From the NCBI GenBank assembly GCA_013398955.1, contig VWPU01012171.1, positions 1 to 64,000 of the forward strand: a DNA stretch of 64,000 nucleotides, given 5' to 3'. This DNA comes from Callaeas wilsoni. Lineage: Eukaryota; Chordata; Aves; Passeriformes; Callaeidae. Each line of letters begins with the position of its first letter. Position 1 is the stretch's first letter. The notes under the pieces are model-generated. The model saw only the letters and a list, made by a program, of their open reading frames with translations, was not told where the DNA came from and searched no databases. The translations under genes were made by a program, and so were the position numbers. Positions 41,701 through 56,700 of the stretch are shown here, in pieces.

Positions 41701-44700
41701 AAAGACAAAACCTGTACTAGAATAAAGCAGCTGTGGAAAAAATGGAATAGACATGGTGTTGTTTTCCTATCTTAAAGAAAACCCCTAAAAATCTCTCTTG
41801 GATTGTGCATATATAACTAACTGACTAACTGCTTGTCTCAAAAGCCACTATTCCTGGAAACCGGTTTAACAACTTCCACTTTAATATATTTGAACAATAT
41901 TTGCCAGAGACAGCCTTGCCCTGATGAACTAAAATGACAGAGTGGTTGAAGTGCTGTTACTTGTCCTACTTCACACCAGCTTGGCTAAGAAAATGTGTTA
42001 GTGGAAAATCTGTCTTGGCATTCATATCATCAGGATGACCAAGTAGGGTCTTTGCCTTTCCCTGAACTATAAAGCACAGCTTGATTTCTGTCACAAAGTT
42101 TGTCCTTTTAGAGGAGATGCAGCCAGAAGTACTAGTCTCACTGTAATCTCTGTTTTCTACTACTTACAGTTCTCTTAATTTTGAATTGTATTTCTTTTTC
42201 TTTTTCTCTTTTTTTTTTTTTTTTTGTACTTCTAGGATAATGTGAAACAATATTTAAACATTTTGTTCAGGGTTTGCTTTATGGCAAGGGTAACATATAT
42301 ACTTAGTATTGGAAATAAAAGCTGTACAGAGGACAAGATGTGAGATGAATTCAGTACAGATGATTTCCCTAAGATAAGTGTTCCTAAGACTACCTGATAG
42401 CAATCTGATGGTGGACTGATTTATGCATGTCAATGCTGCAGCATTTTGTGTGGCAAGTATTATGATTTGCACAAATGTTGTGAAAATAGCTGATTCTGCA
42501 TGTATGTTTTCAAACCTCAGCATATAAGTAAGGCAGTTATTTTGGTGATCAGTGACTTAATCATGAAATTGGCAGCAATCTAGATTTTTATTTTGATAGG
42601 AGTATTTTGCTAGGAAATGTCTAGATACAGATAAGTAAAGGGCTCAGTCTGAGATGCTTAAGGTGCAAAGTTGTTGATTAGGTAACAAAAGTTTATAATT
42701 GTTTCCAGCTTAGGTCCTGGTCCTAGGGTTTTTACCACAGGAGTTGTCAGTTATCCTCTCTTGGTACAAACAGTCATTCTCATCTGATATGTCTTGATGC
42801 CACCTGACAATTGGTTATCCATATTCATTCTTCTTTTCCCTCTAGAAGGAAATCAGGAAATAAGTGAAAAATTTAGAAAAATAGGAAAACAGGAGAGAAC
42901 ACACGTAATAGCACAGTATGTAGTTTTAAAATTTCTTTCCTTGATTTTAAGTAACAAATAGCTGAGACAATAAGATGTAACACAAGAGTATCTCTGCTGA
43001 AGTAAGTATGACTGTAGACTGTAACAAAACTGCAGCCAGATTTTGAGTAAATGTGGAATTGTAAGATTATACAAGGCTTTGAGATAGTCTAGTCCACTAG
43101 ATAGACACTGTAGGAGCTTCTTGTTTGTAGAACTTAGGATGTGCTAGCAAAGATGCTGCTGGTATGTCAGTCACGGTTTATCACGATGACTGTGACTACT
43201 TATGCTAGCTAGCTCAGGTATTCAATTTTTTAAAAGCAGAAACCAGGCATGTGTAGATGTCTGCAGAACGGAAGGTGCACAAGCTGTTCATGATATATAT
43301 ATATATACCATATGCTTCACATGAACTTCTGTGTCCTTCTATTTTGCAAATATATACTGCTGGTCTCTACAGGAGCTGGTAGTGATTGAGCCATGATTTA
43401 AAATCACACTGTGTCAGAAATTGTAGTTTAACTTGACTATGGGTGGGATTTGGCCAAGAAGGTGTGTTAAACTTACTAATCTAACCACAACTGTATGTAT
43501 TTTCTCATATGAATTTTTTTCAATAGGGTCAAGTTCATTATCAAAGATTTAAAGTGATGGAATATGGTAAGTGTTATTTAAGGGCATTTAGTAGTGACCA
43601 AAATCAGTAGTGATTCTCCATTAATTTATACTAGCTTCCCCGGGCTGGCATGAACATTTTAAATGCTCACAGAAAGTTTAATTTCCAAATCTTTGGCTTC
43701 TCTGAGACTGACAAAAAATAGCATCCTATCAGCTGCCCTCTTATCTTTGGTAGTTTTAATGATCCCAGAATATATGTATAGTATCTAGTTGTGAAGCTTG
43801 CTGATGATTCTGTAAAGGCTGAATAAGCTAAATGTTTTATATTTTAGACTCACAAGCTTATATTCATACTGCTTTTATGATGCTTTTTTCTCCTTTCAAC
43901 AAAAAGTCGTAGTCTGGGGATTGGGTTAAAAATATGTCTTACCTTATATTAGGAAACTTAGGAAACTAGTAGTCTTTATCAAATTACATGTTTTACCTTT
44001 GTTCCTTAAAAGATAAATATTCCTTCTGTGAATTAAATGCTTCATGTAATTTTTTTGTTTTGTTTTAGTTTTACCAAAATTTGATGTCATGATAACAACA
44101 CCCTTATACTACTCTTTGAGAGATGAAGATGTAACTGGTGTTGTCTCTGCAAAGTAAGTAAATCACTGATACTGCTGTCACCCTCACTCTTAAGAAACTT
44201 ACTAGAAACTTACTGTGGGTCTCTAAGTGTCAAAGTAAAAACTTGTATTTAGAATGCTAATAAAGCCCCATTATTCAAAATTAGTTGGCTAGTATCTGTT
44301 TCTAGTTGCTGGATTTCATTGTAACAAGGTTCAGTAATCTTCAGACTTCTAGTACTGGTTCTTTTGGTCTTCTAAACATACTTCTAGACTCTAGCTATAC
44401 ATTTTCAGGTACCTTATTTGAAAATTTCATAAATTTCTTGCTTGTAATATGTGTTTTGATGGCTTTTTTTTGTTCTTACAGTATCAGTATGGTTCTTTTA
44501 TGGTACTCTCCAATTTACCATGTTAAGGTCTGTAGGTAGGGTAGCTATATTTTATTAGACAACTTGGAAAATTAGGCAAACTTCTGTGAACATCCTCCTT
44601 GTTCCAGTGAATCAACATTGTGGGTTTCAAGTATAGATTTCTTGTATCAAAATACCGATAGCTGTAAAAGCTGTAAATAGGTAAAGAATTAAAAGCTCTT

Positions 44701-47700
44701 GAGAAATTCAGAAGAGGCTTCAATGTAGACTCTTGTGTAAATAATATTTTATTTTCCAGCTGAGCAAATATCTAGACAAAAATTTACTATGCGTTAATCT
44801 CAAATATAAATTAGTTTTATTTTTGAAGATGAGAGCCAGAGAGAGCTGCCTGATAGATCCATCCAAGAAGACCAAAATAAAGGGTCTTTCATGGATTATC
44901 TAATGCCTGAAAATACATACCTTCTGAAGAAGCACTCCATTTATAAGTGAAATTCAGAAATCATTGTTTAGCAAGCTATTTAAATTAAATGTTTGGACTT
45001 TGAGAAAACACTTCATTCTGTAGAGACCATGCAACCTGATATTATAAACTATCAATGCCAGGTTGGATGGGGCCCTGAGCAACCTTATCTAGTGGGTGGC
45101 ATCCCTGTCCATGGCAGGGGGATTAGAACTATATGACCCTTAAGATCCCTTCCATTTCAAACCATTCTATGATTCTGTGAATCTCATAAAGGGCAATTAA
45201 AAAAAAAGTTTTCCTCGCGTTTTTTTCCCCATTCTGCTTTGCTTTTGGAATCCGTTATATGCCAGCTAATATTCGGTTTCTTAAGTTGCTTTGGTCTTCC
45301 ACAGGATACTTGACTCTTTCATTTGGTATACTTATAAGGTGTTTGAAAGCGTACCTGTCTGCTGCAATAAATTCATACTTAGACATCAGTGAACCATCTG
45401 AGGTTGAATCCCAGCAATGACAAAATTTTACTGATACGTAGTAATTATTTATAGAGAATGACTTCATTCCTGGTGACTGTTTTTATAGACATAATGCCTC
45501 TTTTTATGAAGAGTTCATATTCCTCTTACACTTGTAGATGTCATAAGCCCCATTTTCTTCTCTGGACTATTATTAGATCAAGTTAAGTACAGGGATGCTG
45601 CCCAATGGCAGTATAATTTCAGGGTTAATGGCAGGTTATTACTGTAATTATCTCTGCTTAGACTGAGTTCAAATGCAAGACAGTGTTTGATATCAGAGTT
45701 ACTCCTGTAACTATGCTGTTTGATTTTTTCTTTCTGTCTGCTTTTCAGCTTTGATATTACTTAAGTGGCTGCATAAGGATTTAAAGTACTTTAAAGTTAT
45801 CACACCTGCATGTATTACTGCTGAGGACTAGAATGATTTTAGGTGTCCTCGCTGTCCCTATGTTGTTCCTCCCTGCATTCGCTTCTCTGTCTCAATTTGA
45901 TAATGTCATGGTTTCTCTTAAGTATAATTTGGAAAGATTTATACAAAATTTTTTATTTTATTGCTGCTCAGTGACTGCAGGTTGCTACTGTCATCCTAAG
46001 AAAGGAGTATGTTACAGTTTTCGGATTTGCCACAGCTGGACATTGTTTGCAATGATTTCTTGAGACTGTGACTACTAAATAATTAGTAATAATTATTACC
46101 AAATATCTGGAGATATCTCATTTTGTGTTAGGAATATTTGGTAAGCAAGATACTTGCACTTCCCACATCCCATTTTAACTCTACTGCATATTAGTTATGA
46201 TGCTAAATCAGGGTTCTATTCAATAACTTGCTTTCAGCTTAGTATAGTTAACTTTTGTACTTCATACAGCCCATAATAATTTTACTGGGTTTGTAGAGCT
46301 TGTGTGCAGGAAAGAGCAGCACTGTGTATCTTCTCCAGGTTTTGGGCTTCCAGCTTTAGTGTTGACAAACTGGTGTCAGTATGGCATACGCCATATTTCA
46401 AAGTAGAAACGCATTCTAGCCATGTTTGAGGCCAGAAAATAATATTTTAGTAGGATCTTTTGCCTTGAGAGCTCTTCAGGAGCCCAAGCCCTGGAGGGTG
46501 GTGTGCTGTTTAACGTTGCCTGATGTGTTTCAGATACACGTATGGAAAGCCAGTAAAGGGAACTGTAACAGTCACTTGCCTTTCTGTTTCTTACTGGACA
46601 AACAAGAGAAATATAACAACAACAATGGAGGTGAGTCGTCTCTTAGCAGTTTGTGCAAGTCTGTGTCCTGTTGTGGGTTAAATGATGCCTGAGATCATTC
46701 CTGAATGCCGAGTTGAGCTGGCATGGTCTATGGAGTGACTTGCATGGAGAGTGTTAAACTTTCTTTAATTTCCAGCCTAAAGGATCTACATTCAGACTGC
46801 TTGTTGGGAATGATAATTGGCACCTGTGCTCCCTTTACTTATGCCTGGAAGTTATTTTGGAGGGTTCCAGCTGACCCAGGTAGAAAAATTTTCCAGGAGC
46901 CGCGTAGGTGCTGGAGGACCCATGCTCAGGAATGCTCCCTGGCTCTGTGTGTGCCCCTGCACACTGAGCTCTGTCACAAGGCTGGAGGAGAACACTCCTG
47001 TTGTCTAGGTGGAGCTCTAGTGTGGTAGAAACCAAAGCATTTTGCCTACTACCAGCAATTACATTTGAGCTACTGCACTATTTGTAACCTGAAGCATGAA
47101 ATTTAAAGAGACATACAGTTTCAATCTGAAGACTTAAAAGAAGTGATAGATTCATTGCATTCTCTTTGCAAAATCAGACATTTTACTTTTGAAATGTAGA
47201 TTGTGTTTTAAAAAGGCTACATTTTTGCTACATGAAGTGACTGTAATTTTCTGTTTGCTGACTTCAGCCGCTGTCTGACTTCAGTGCCTTCAGCAGCACT
47301 TAGTCGACAGAAACTCTGAGCTCAGATGTTGAATAGGTTATACTCCTCTCTTCAAGGAACTTGCTCATTGTATTTTCCTGTAAAGATTTTGTACCACTGT
47401 GCTAGCCATGTAGAAGTGGATAGTTCTAGAAATTAGGAAAAAAAAGTAACTTCTTCCATAAAGCATTGTTGCCTCTAAAAAAAATAGTGAACTTCTACTG
47501 GATTTATTAAAAATGGTTGCTGATGGAAAAAAAAAAAAAGGGTCAGTGTTCATAATTTTCTGGTGTTGACACTCCAAAGCTTGTACGTGGAGAGAGCTAC
47601 AGGAGTAAACCAGGAATAAGCTAGTGTAGATGGAAAGGTGACCTTGGCTTTTCTAGCTCAACAATTATTTTTTCCTATGTTGCAGATAAATGGATCTGTG

Positions 47701-50700
47701 AATGTAACCTGTAACAAGCTTATGTTGCAAAACTTGAATGCTGAGCAGTCGTGGCACCAAGGTGACAGCGATTACACAGAGCCGATAGAAATGATCGCGG
47801 TGGTGACTGAGTCACTCACAGGTATGTGGCTGTGTGAGGTCTTCTGAGAAGTCCAGAGGAGGTGTTGCTGCAATGCTTTACTGCTGTGTGGAGGAGCTTG
47901 GAGCGCTAGAAAAGTGTCACGTACTGATGTCAGCACAAACCATCCTCATTCAAATATATTATGTGAATGTTGCTGGCCTAGAAATGAAGTAGTTTAACCA
48001 GCTGTTAACTCAGGTGAATACAGTTCTATGCGAAATGATTTATTAAATAACTAAGAAACATATTCTGATAGGAGCTTAAAGTCAGTGACTGATCATTTTT
48101 GATGAGAAGAGCAGGCATAAAGAATTGCTAGCATTAGCCTGAATTTTACAAACCTAAGTTTAATCATAAACTTACCTGACGTTGTGTATTTGTAAGTCAC
48201 ATTAGTAGAAAGAGTTCCCTGGTCCTAGGCTGTCCACTGTCTAGCCTCTTCTAGATGGACTGATTTACAAACTGAGGGGTTTTTGTGAGTTCATGTTCCA
48301 CTGCACCTTGCACATTAGAAAAAAAAAAATCATGTGTACAAAATTTCTGCCTGTCCCAGAAACTAAGGTTCATTGCAGACTTTCTGTAGAAACCCTGGCA
48401 AGGTGAATTTGGCTGATTTGGGATTTAATAAGTTCCTTCCTTGTGTCATTCTGACATAGTCTGTGTGAGTGGAGCCCAATGTGGTATGCCTTACTTAGCA
48501 TTGTGGCAGGCAGTACCAGTACATACACCACCTTTGTACAGATGCTCAGCTAGAAGGATGAAGAATGATAGGAGTGGAAATGGTGAAAAATATGATAGAA
48601 TTATTTCAAAGCCATGGGCAGTAAATTGTATTGCTGCTAAAGTAATATATGTGTTAAATGCATGTTGTCTAAACACATACAATTATTCTGCAGGAATCTC
48701 CCAAAATTCAAGTACCATCATATTTCCAAAGCAAAGTGACTATTTTATTGAATTTCTGGACTACTCTAGAGTTATAAAGCCTTCTCTGAACTTCATAGCT
48801 ACTGTAAGTTCTTTCATTCGATTATCATCTATGGATAAACAAATATGACTTCTCCTCTATGCTTAGATAGCAAAGTTACCTTGGATTTTTAAGTGTAATT
48901 TATGGATTCATTTTCAAATTCCCTATTTTTTCACAATACATATCAGCAAATACTAAACTTGGAGGCATTTGTTCTAGAAAAGGGGGAAGTGACAGAGAAT
49001 GCTGTAGTCTTGGCAGGATATATTTGCATAATTTGTCAGCGTTCTTGTGGAAGAGAAATCTTCTCTAGCTGTTTCTTTTCCATTAGGTGATTGTGCTTTG
49101 AAACAATAGATTAGTTATTGAGTTCCAAACCTCTTTATAATATTTGTATATCTAACAGTGTATATGTATATATACACACACACACACACACACACGTGCG
49201 TACACACACAAATATATACTTTATATAGTGAATTTATATATTTAAGTAGCTTTTACATAATTCAGTTAAAACTCATCAAACCACATTGCTCTCAAGTGAA
49301 AGTGTTGTTTCTGCCCTCTGTCCTGTCCTTTTCATGCCAGCTGCAGTCCCCTCATGGAAGTATTTTCATGTTCTTCATTCTGTCCCTCATCTGCATTCAG
49401 TATTTCTACGTTTTTCAGAGGTTGCGTATTGTGTCACTGCATTTTGCTTGAAAAAGGGAATCAATTTTACAATTCTTGAGCTTTTATTGTATAGAAATGA
49501 GACCTAAATAGCAGTGATTTAGGCTGAATATACTCTTCCAAAGTAGATTGGCTCAAGACGTAGCTTTATGCCAGCCTGATCATTTGGGCTTTTGGGTTTT
49601 GTGCTTTCCTTGCCAGCATCCCAGTTTGAATCCACCTGTTTTTTATTCCTCTTCCAAAGATGAACTGAATGAAAAATAGCTGAGGCATCTGGCAGTTCTT
49701 GCAGCTGGCAGACAGGAAGGTACCAGTTATGCTCCCAAAGAAGTGTGAATGAACAGCTGCTCCAGTTACTAATAAGTGGAGATCTTACATGAAGAGCATA
49801 GGCTCTTCAGAGAGAGAATAGGAAAATAATGGCTGAGAAGGTGAGGTAATGCAGTGACATCTATGGACTGAAAAAGAGAAGGGAAACATTAGTTCAGTGC
49901 TTTTAAATATAAAAGTTGATTTTTTTTTGTGTATAATGCAGAATAAGAATGATTTTACTGGATGAAAATCTGCTTGAATGTGGGCATAAACGTTCTAAGT
50001 TGTAGTGCTGATTGATGTATGATGGAGTGAAGAAGTTGCACACTGTCAATTTTAGGCCTGGTTTCAGTCTTCAGCTCATTTGATAAATTCATAAACACAT
50101 CTGACTCAGCACATCTCTGCTCATCTGACTCATTTTCCCACATGATGTAAACGTTAGGTTGCCCTTTCTTGTGGTGGTGAAATGCGCGTGATAAGTGTTC
50201 AGACTGTAGGTAGGATACTCATAATTTACCTGAGACACATTTTCAACTAGAGGAGTAATTGGGAGAGTTGAAATGCAATATATCTCCTTTCGGTTCCCTC
50301 TACTTTGCTTTTACTCTTTTTTTATTCCCTGGAGTTATGAATAATTTTGTTCTTACTTGCCTACTTGCAGTGCTTACTAGGGAACAAAAATAAAGCTATT
50401 GGTGTGTGAGAAATCTGAGGATGCCTTTGTTTTCTTGATATTAGTGCAAATACATTGTTACATGCGGTGTGTTGTGCTTTTTAGCTTTACTCTGTTTGAT
50501 GGGTTTGATAAGTATTTTCTTTCTTTTTGTTTAGCTAAAGGTGTCACGTTCTGATAGCAACCAGCTGACAGCTGAAGAGAGGCAGAATCTTGTAACAATC
50601 ACTGCACAACAGTCAGACCTGCTTTTCCATCACTCTTCGCTTTCTGACCTGGAAAATGAGGCAACAGAGGAGAGAAATCTGACAGTCCATGTCCTGAACT

Positions 50701-53700
50701 ACACAGTCCCAGAAAATGGAGTAATTGATGTTGAGTTTCCAATCCTGTCTGATACAAAAACTCTGAGAGTTCAGGTACTGCTTTGTAACTTGTTGCTTTG
50801 GAGTGTTGACACTATAAATTACGTGGGCTGGGATCAGTGATATGCTGTCCTACTATCTGCAACAGCTGACATGTCACTTATTGTTATTTTGTTACTTCAT
50901 GTTGCAGCTGGAAAGAAAATAAGAGATCTTGTAAAATGGGATCTAATAATTGCACCAAGATATCAAAGGAAAAAAACTGAGATACCCAAAGCATAAAGTG
51001 ATCTTTTGCTAAGGCTACCATGCTCTTGTAAGCTGTACCACATAAATGAACATCACAGATTTTGCTGTTTTGTTAAGAGATTTTTTTTGCACTGTCTCGC
51101 AGGCAGAGTTCCTCAGCAGTAAGACTGACATAGGTGTTTATGATGTGTTCAGCTCCCCCAGTCAGACTTACCTCCAGGTTAAAACAAAGAGCCAGGATAT
51201 AAAGGTACAGTCTGAGACAAAACTTGCCACGATAAAAATCAAGTTACTCATTGTTTTTCCATACTCATCCATATGAATCATGTGCTTTTCCTAGGCTGGG
51301 AAGCCTTTCAGGCTGAGTATTGCAAGCAACAAGCCAGTGAGACAGTACCACTATCTGGTAAGTTACTGGCTATACATATGGGAACAATCCAAGATGACTT
51401 TTACCAACTTGAGAAATACTCCAGTGATTGGAATGTGATTAAACATTAGAGAGATTCAGCATTTTTAAATTTTACTTTGTGAAAGTGGAGGCCCAAAAGC
51501 TTCCTTCCCACTTGGATGGTCCTTTTTGAAAGAGAGCTCTACTTTTCTACCTAGGAGGAATGCCCCTGGCACTGTAAGGGAGTGCTTCTGGAAAAAGTGC
51601 TTCTCTGATCTGGGTGTTGGGTTATCTCTGCTTGCAGATGTGAGACAAGGCACAGCTGTGAGAGCAGTACTGTTTCTGACTGTGCAGAGCATCTGCAGTG
51701 GGAGAAGGGACTGGGATGTCCCAAGAGCAGCCCAAAGTGCAGCTTTGGCAGCAGGACCTGCAGATGCAGGTGGAGCCTGTGTGCAGATTCAGGATTGTAA
51801 GGCTGAGCCTGTGGGTACAGGGTGAGAAGAACTGCTTGCTGAGGAAACTGGTGGTTGACTGGACAGAGTGGCATTGTTAACAAGGGGGATTCATAGGAAG
51901 CATTTTAAAATAAATGTCTTCGGTAGTGGCTTGTTTCATTGCTCAGCCGCTCTACTGTATCTTGCAGGATCTGAATTGAAAGATTTATTATATATACCAC
52001 CATAAGTTTCCCGCCTTGTCTTTAACACATGCTTGGCTTGTTCACAGTCTGCATCTTAGTGACCATGGTAGCCAGGATTCTTTTTCTTTCACAGACTTCA
52101 ACAGTAAACTGAATTAGGAAAACCATATAAAATTTGGGCATTCATATGTGTTTTCTAAAATAGGAACACTCTCTAGAAGGTTAAAAATAAATCAAGTCCA
52201 TGCAACCAAAGGCAGGGAACTGCCCTTCATCTCTCTGTCTTCATTAGTAAGTGTATGATCCAGTAGGAGCAAATTTAGAGTGAAAAACTTGATGCTTTGG
52301 ACCTGAAATCCAGGTATTTGAGGTAGCTGCAGACTAGCTCTAACCTTATCTGTTAAAATGAATGCCTGCCTTTAATTGGAGCACATCACTAGACCCCAGT
52401 TCACACTCTCCATGAGGCAAACCAAAGTGTTCTAAGTAGGGGTGTTTTGGAGGTTTGCTTTTAAAACTATATACCTGATCCAAACTCAAATGCTGTTACA
52501 GATGACCCACATGAGCCAACCCTATCACTGTTGTGTTTTTATGTTCTCATAGCATATGTGTGCACTTGTAGTTCTTTACTTGTCCATAGTGATACAGGAA
52601 TTAAAACACAGAAAAAAATCTATTATTTAAATATTACATGACCTTCCATGCCCATTTTCACAGAACTGGTCTACCACTTAGTAAAAAAAATAATGAATCA
52701 CAGCTATGTGTCTCTTCTTTAGCAGCTACTTGTAGAACAAATTGCTGAGCTTTTGACATACTGAGGATACCAAAAGTTTGAGTGTTTGATTTTTTTCTCT
52801 TTCAGGTATTGTCTAAGGAACAAATTATGGCTTTTGGCACAAAGTCTACAAAAACATTCACTTTAACAGCAGATAACTCCTGGGCTCCTTTGATATCTAT
52901 ACTTGTATTCTATGTAGATGAACTTGGGGTGGTTGTAAATGATGCTCTCACAGTCCCCATCCAGCCTGCTTTGGATGACAAGGTAATTGTATTGAAGTAG
53001 AGTCTGAGACCATGTTTCTGTCTGGGTGTTGTGTGGTAGCTTAAAAAATATTTTTTTTAGACTATAGGATCATAAAGGTAAAAAATTTTCATTGAGGATC
53101 TGATCTGAGGTTTGTGCAAGTCTTTGGAAAGACTTTTGATAATACCAATGCAATTAAGGTCCAGCTTTTGCATATTTGAAAGTCTTCTGTACTGGTGCTG
53201 TGTTTTCCACATAAACAGATGCACAGCATCTCCTCGTGGTTTTAGTAGTTTGGTCAATTACTGAGCCAAAGATTACTCTGGCCAACATAGTGACAAAGGT
53301 ATCATAAGTGCTCTAAGGGAAGAATCATAAGAGTTTATAAAGACCTTGTTCTAGCCAGGCAGTGGTCACATTGTGACCAGTGTTTGTTTCATGTGACTAT
53401 CCATACTTTAACTCAGAAAAGTTTGAAGAGGAGTGGAAAAATGCCTATTGCATCAATGAACTGATGTTTCCAGCTTACTTACCAGGATGAGACTTGGTCC
53501 TTTGTGCAAATAAAAGCCTCACTGTAACTTTTTATGGGTGAGACCATCCAAAGGCTGGACGGGTTCAAATGCTTTCTCTCCTCCTGAGACTTTAGCACTT
53601 ACAACCAGGCATCAGTAGGGAGCCTGTTTGTCCTGCTGCGTGAAAAATATCTCCATTTGCCTCATGATTTATCCAAGTTACCAAAAGTCCTAGGAGAGAG

Positions 53701-56700
53701 ACTCTCAGAGGTCTCCAGTGTCCCAAATGTTCTAGGGAAAGCAAATCCAGGGTCTTAATTATAGCCAAATAATCTAAAAAAACTGCTTCCTGAGAGTTGT
53801 TAACGACTGTAAATGTCACTGTAGAATTTAAATCAATGCTGTGTTTTACTTTTTTCCAGATTAAAATCTCTTGGAGCAAAGATAAGGTCAAGCCATCTGA
53901 GAAAGTATCCCTTAAAATCAATACAACAGAGCCAGGATCAGTAATTGGACTTTCAGTTGTTGATAAAAGTGCAAAGCTTCTGGGAGAAAGTAGTGATATA
54001 ACAGAAGAATCTGTAAGTATATGGGAAAAGAGGTTTTCATTATTGTGTGTATGAGAGATGTATGTTTGTGGAAATGTTACAGATTATGTGATGAACAAGT
54101 AATGTTCTTTGAGCATGATTTTTAGCCTGTAATTATGCAAATATTTTTTACTTTTGCAAGTAACATGAGTGACAAAGGCTGTAAGGCTTAAAAGGTAATA
54201 GGCACAGCGTTTCCAGTTCCAGTCAATACTTCATTGTTCTTCATTTGATAAACTGTTAAGGCTGGGCAGTTTCTTCTTTCAGAAAAGACAAATCAGAAAA
54301 AAACCCCTAATAATTTGTGCTTTGTGCTGTTTAAAATTAATTACATAAAATAAAGAATTTTTTTTTCTTGGGAGGGCAGAATAAATTATTCATATTTTTA
54401 AATTACCTTTACTAGCAGAACCTCTATCGCATCTACAGTTTGAAGGAGCTTACAATATATATCATTCCTAAAGTGCTCAAAGGACATAGCCTAAGTGCCA
54501 TAAAATATCAATGGGCTGTAGGCTCTATTCTAGGCTTATATGCAGTCTTGATCACTCTTCCATTAATCATAAAACCACTACAACCTAACCCCCTTCATCC
54601 TGTCACAGATTAATTTCTCTTTGGCATGAGAGCTAAGCAAGCTACAGCTTGTGGTACAGCTGTATGAATTAGCAACAGTGAAAGTTCTTAAAACTGTGAG
54701 TTGCCATTCAGCTTTTTGGATGATTTTGTTGGTTTTTTTCCCCCTAGATCCTCCATGAGCTCAATTTATACAGCACAGTGCAGTATTTCCCCCTGGTCAG
54801 AGGTTCTTTTGGTGTATTTCAGGTACTATTTTTTTTTTTCATAATTCTAGGCTGTTGGTTTTTTTACTGCTTAGTGATTTGCACATCACTTACTAGAAAA
54901 AAAAATGAACTTTCTAACTTTTGCAGCTATAGACAATGTACTGTTTTCATGGCTTATGTGAGTTTTGAATTGTGAATTTTGTCAATATGCAATACTGTGA
55001 ATGCCAAGGAATAGATTTATACTTCCGTAAGTACAGGTTGCTTTATGCTTGGTGTAGTCTTCAGTTTGAAAAGTTTTCAGTCATTATGGCAATATTCAGA
55101 TTCATATTATCTCAGTTTTTAGGTTCTTGTATATTATTTGCTTTAGTTTTGTGCTCGCTTTATGACTTTATTTACCTAAAAAGAAATAAGAGACAAAGAA
55201 AATAGATAATCACTGTTGATATCCTGAATGTCCTGTATTGAGATATACTGTATAAATTTTATCCAGAAATGCAGCCTTTGGGTATCAACTGATGCAGTTC
55301 TTGAGGAGGATAAGGAACATTTTCTTTGTAAGTAATACAACAAATGTAGTCAAATCTAATTTACTGAGTGGGGAAGGAGGTCCCTGGGATAGGGCCCCTA
55401 TTATGTCTCCTTACAGTGCTGTGTACAGGTTGCACGCAGCTTTGCAAGCCATTACCGTTTCAAAGGGTCCAGACATACAAAATTCATACCATCAGCATTT
55501 TAGAAATTTTCCTTTTTTGCTGCAGTGACATTACCCCTTAAAAGCCTGAGGGTAAGAGGAGTTTTCATTTGCAGTTCCAGTTGATGTATGTTGCAGTGGT
55601 TTGTCATGTGTAGCCAAATTACACCAGTTTCATAAGCACTCCATGAGGCAATGCAGAAATTTGTTTGTGTGAAATGTTTTTTATTCCTAAAATAAGAGTT
55701 CCTAGTTTTACAGAGTAGTCTTATCATATGCAACAGAGCTATAGATTAGACTCCAAATGATATGTTAATTTGACTTTTCTTAACTGTATTTATTTGAGTT
55801 TTCTAAGTATAGGTATTTGTAGGTTGGACAGTATTTTTTATTTTGTAGATGGTGGAATGATACCTATAGAGGATGGTTTCGGTGATGATATGCCGGTATC
55901 AAAAAATGGACCTCCTGATTTCAGCAATCTCTATGTGAGGACACATTTTCCAGAGACCTGGCTTTGGATCGACACTAAAGTGAGGTATAAGTTAGAAGCA
56001 AAAGGAAACCGATTTGCATTTGCCGGTTTTTCTTGTAGGTTTCAGTAGCATTCTGCACCGGTGCTGAAGAACACTCCTTAAAAATTTAGATTTATTTATA
56101 TTCTGCTACCACCTAGAGGCCACAAGTGAGATTGGTGAGAGAAAAAATGAGGAGTTGTACAACTGCACAAGAGAGGATTATGCCTGACTGAAGGTCTAGG
56201 AGTTTCAGGAGAAGCTAGATAAAAATCCTGGAGACAAAAGAAATAAACTCTTGATGGGGAGATAATGGATAGAGAGACCTAGCCTTTTTCTCTACAGTAC
56301 ATAAAAAGATGGTGATTAGCCCAGAAAGGGAAATCTATTGGTATCTGCACCTAATACAGTGAATAGTTCAAACTGTCAAATGGTGGTGAAATCTGACCTG
56401 TGTTGTGAAGCACAAATCTTGTATTCTTTTACAGCTGAGAAGTTCAGGAAGCAGCCATCATCTGGGATTGTTTTAAAAGACCTGTAAAAGTGGATTACAT
56501 GCAATATGATCCAGTGTAATTACCTTCAATTCATGTAATTTAAAATAATTTAAATTTTTAAAATGGTTTGGATCCCATCACAGTATTTCTACTTGGTTAG
56601 AAAAAGAAAAATGGGTAATGAGCAGCTTTTGTTTCCAGGAATTTGGACTTAATTTTTCATGCATTTTAAACATATGTATCCACTTACTGATGTCTGTAAA

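Noticed and set aside
46723..47028. 101-codon open frame after CD109 exon 8
   Set aside because: It lies inside intron 8; exons 8 and 9 join directly with the family's expected sequence, leaving no room for an extra exon.
51526..51883. Overlapping open frames in intron 13
   Set aside because: Exons 13 and 14 are contiguous in protein alignment, and no splice sites would include this block in frame.
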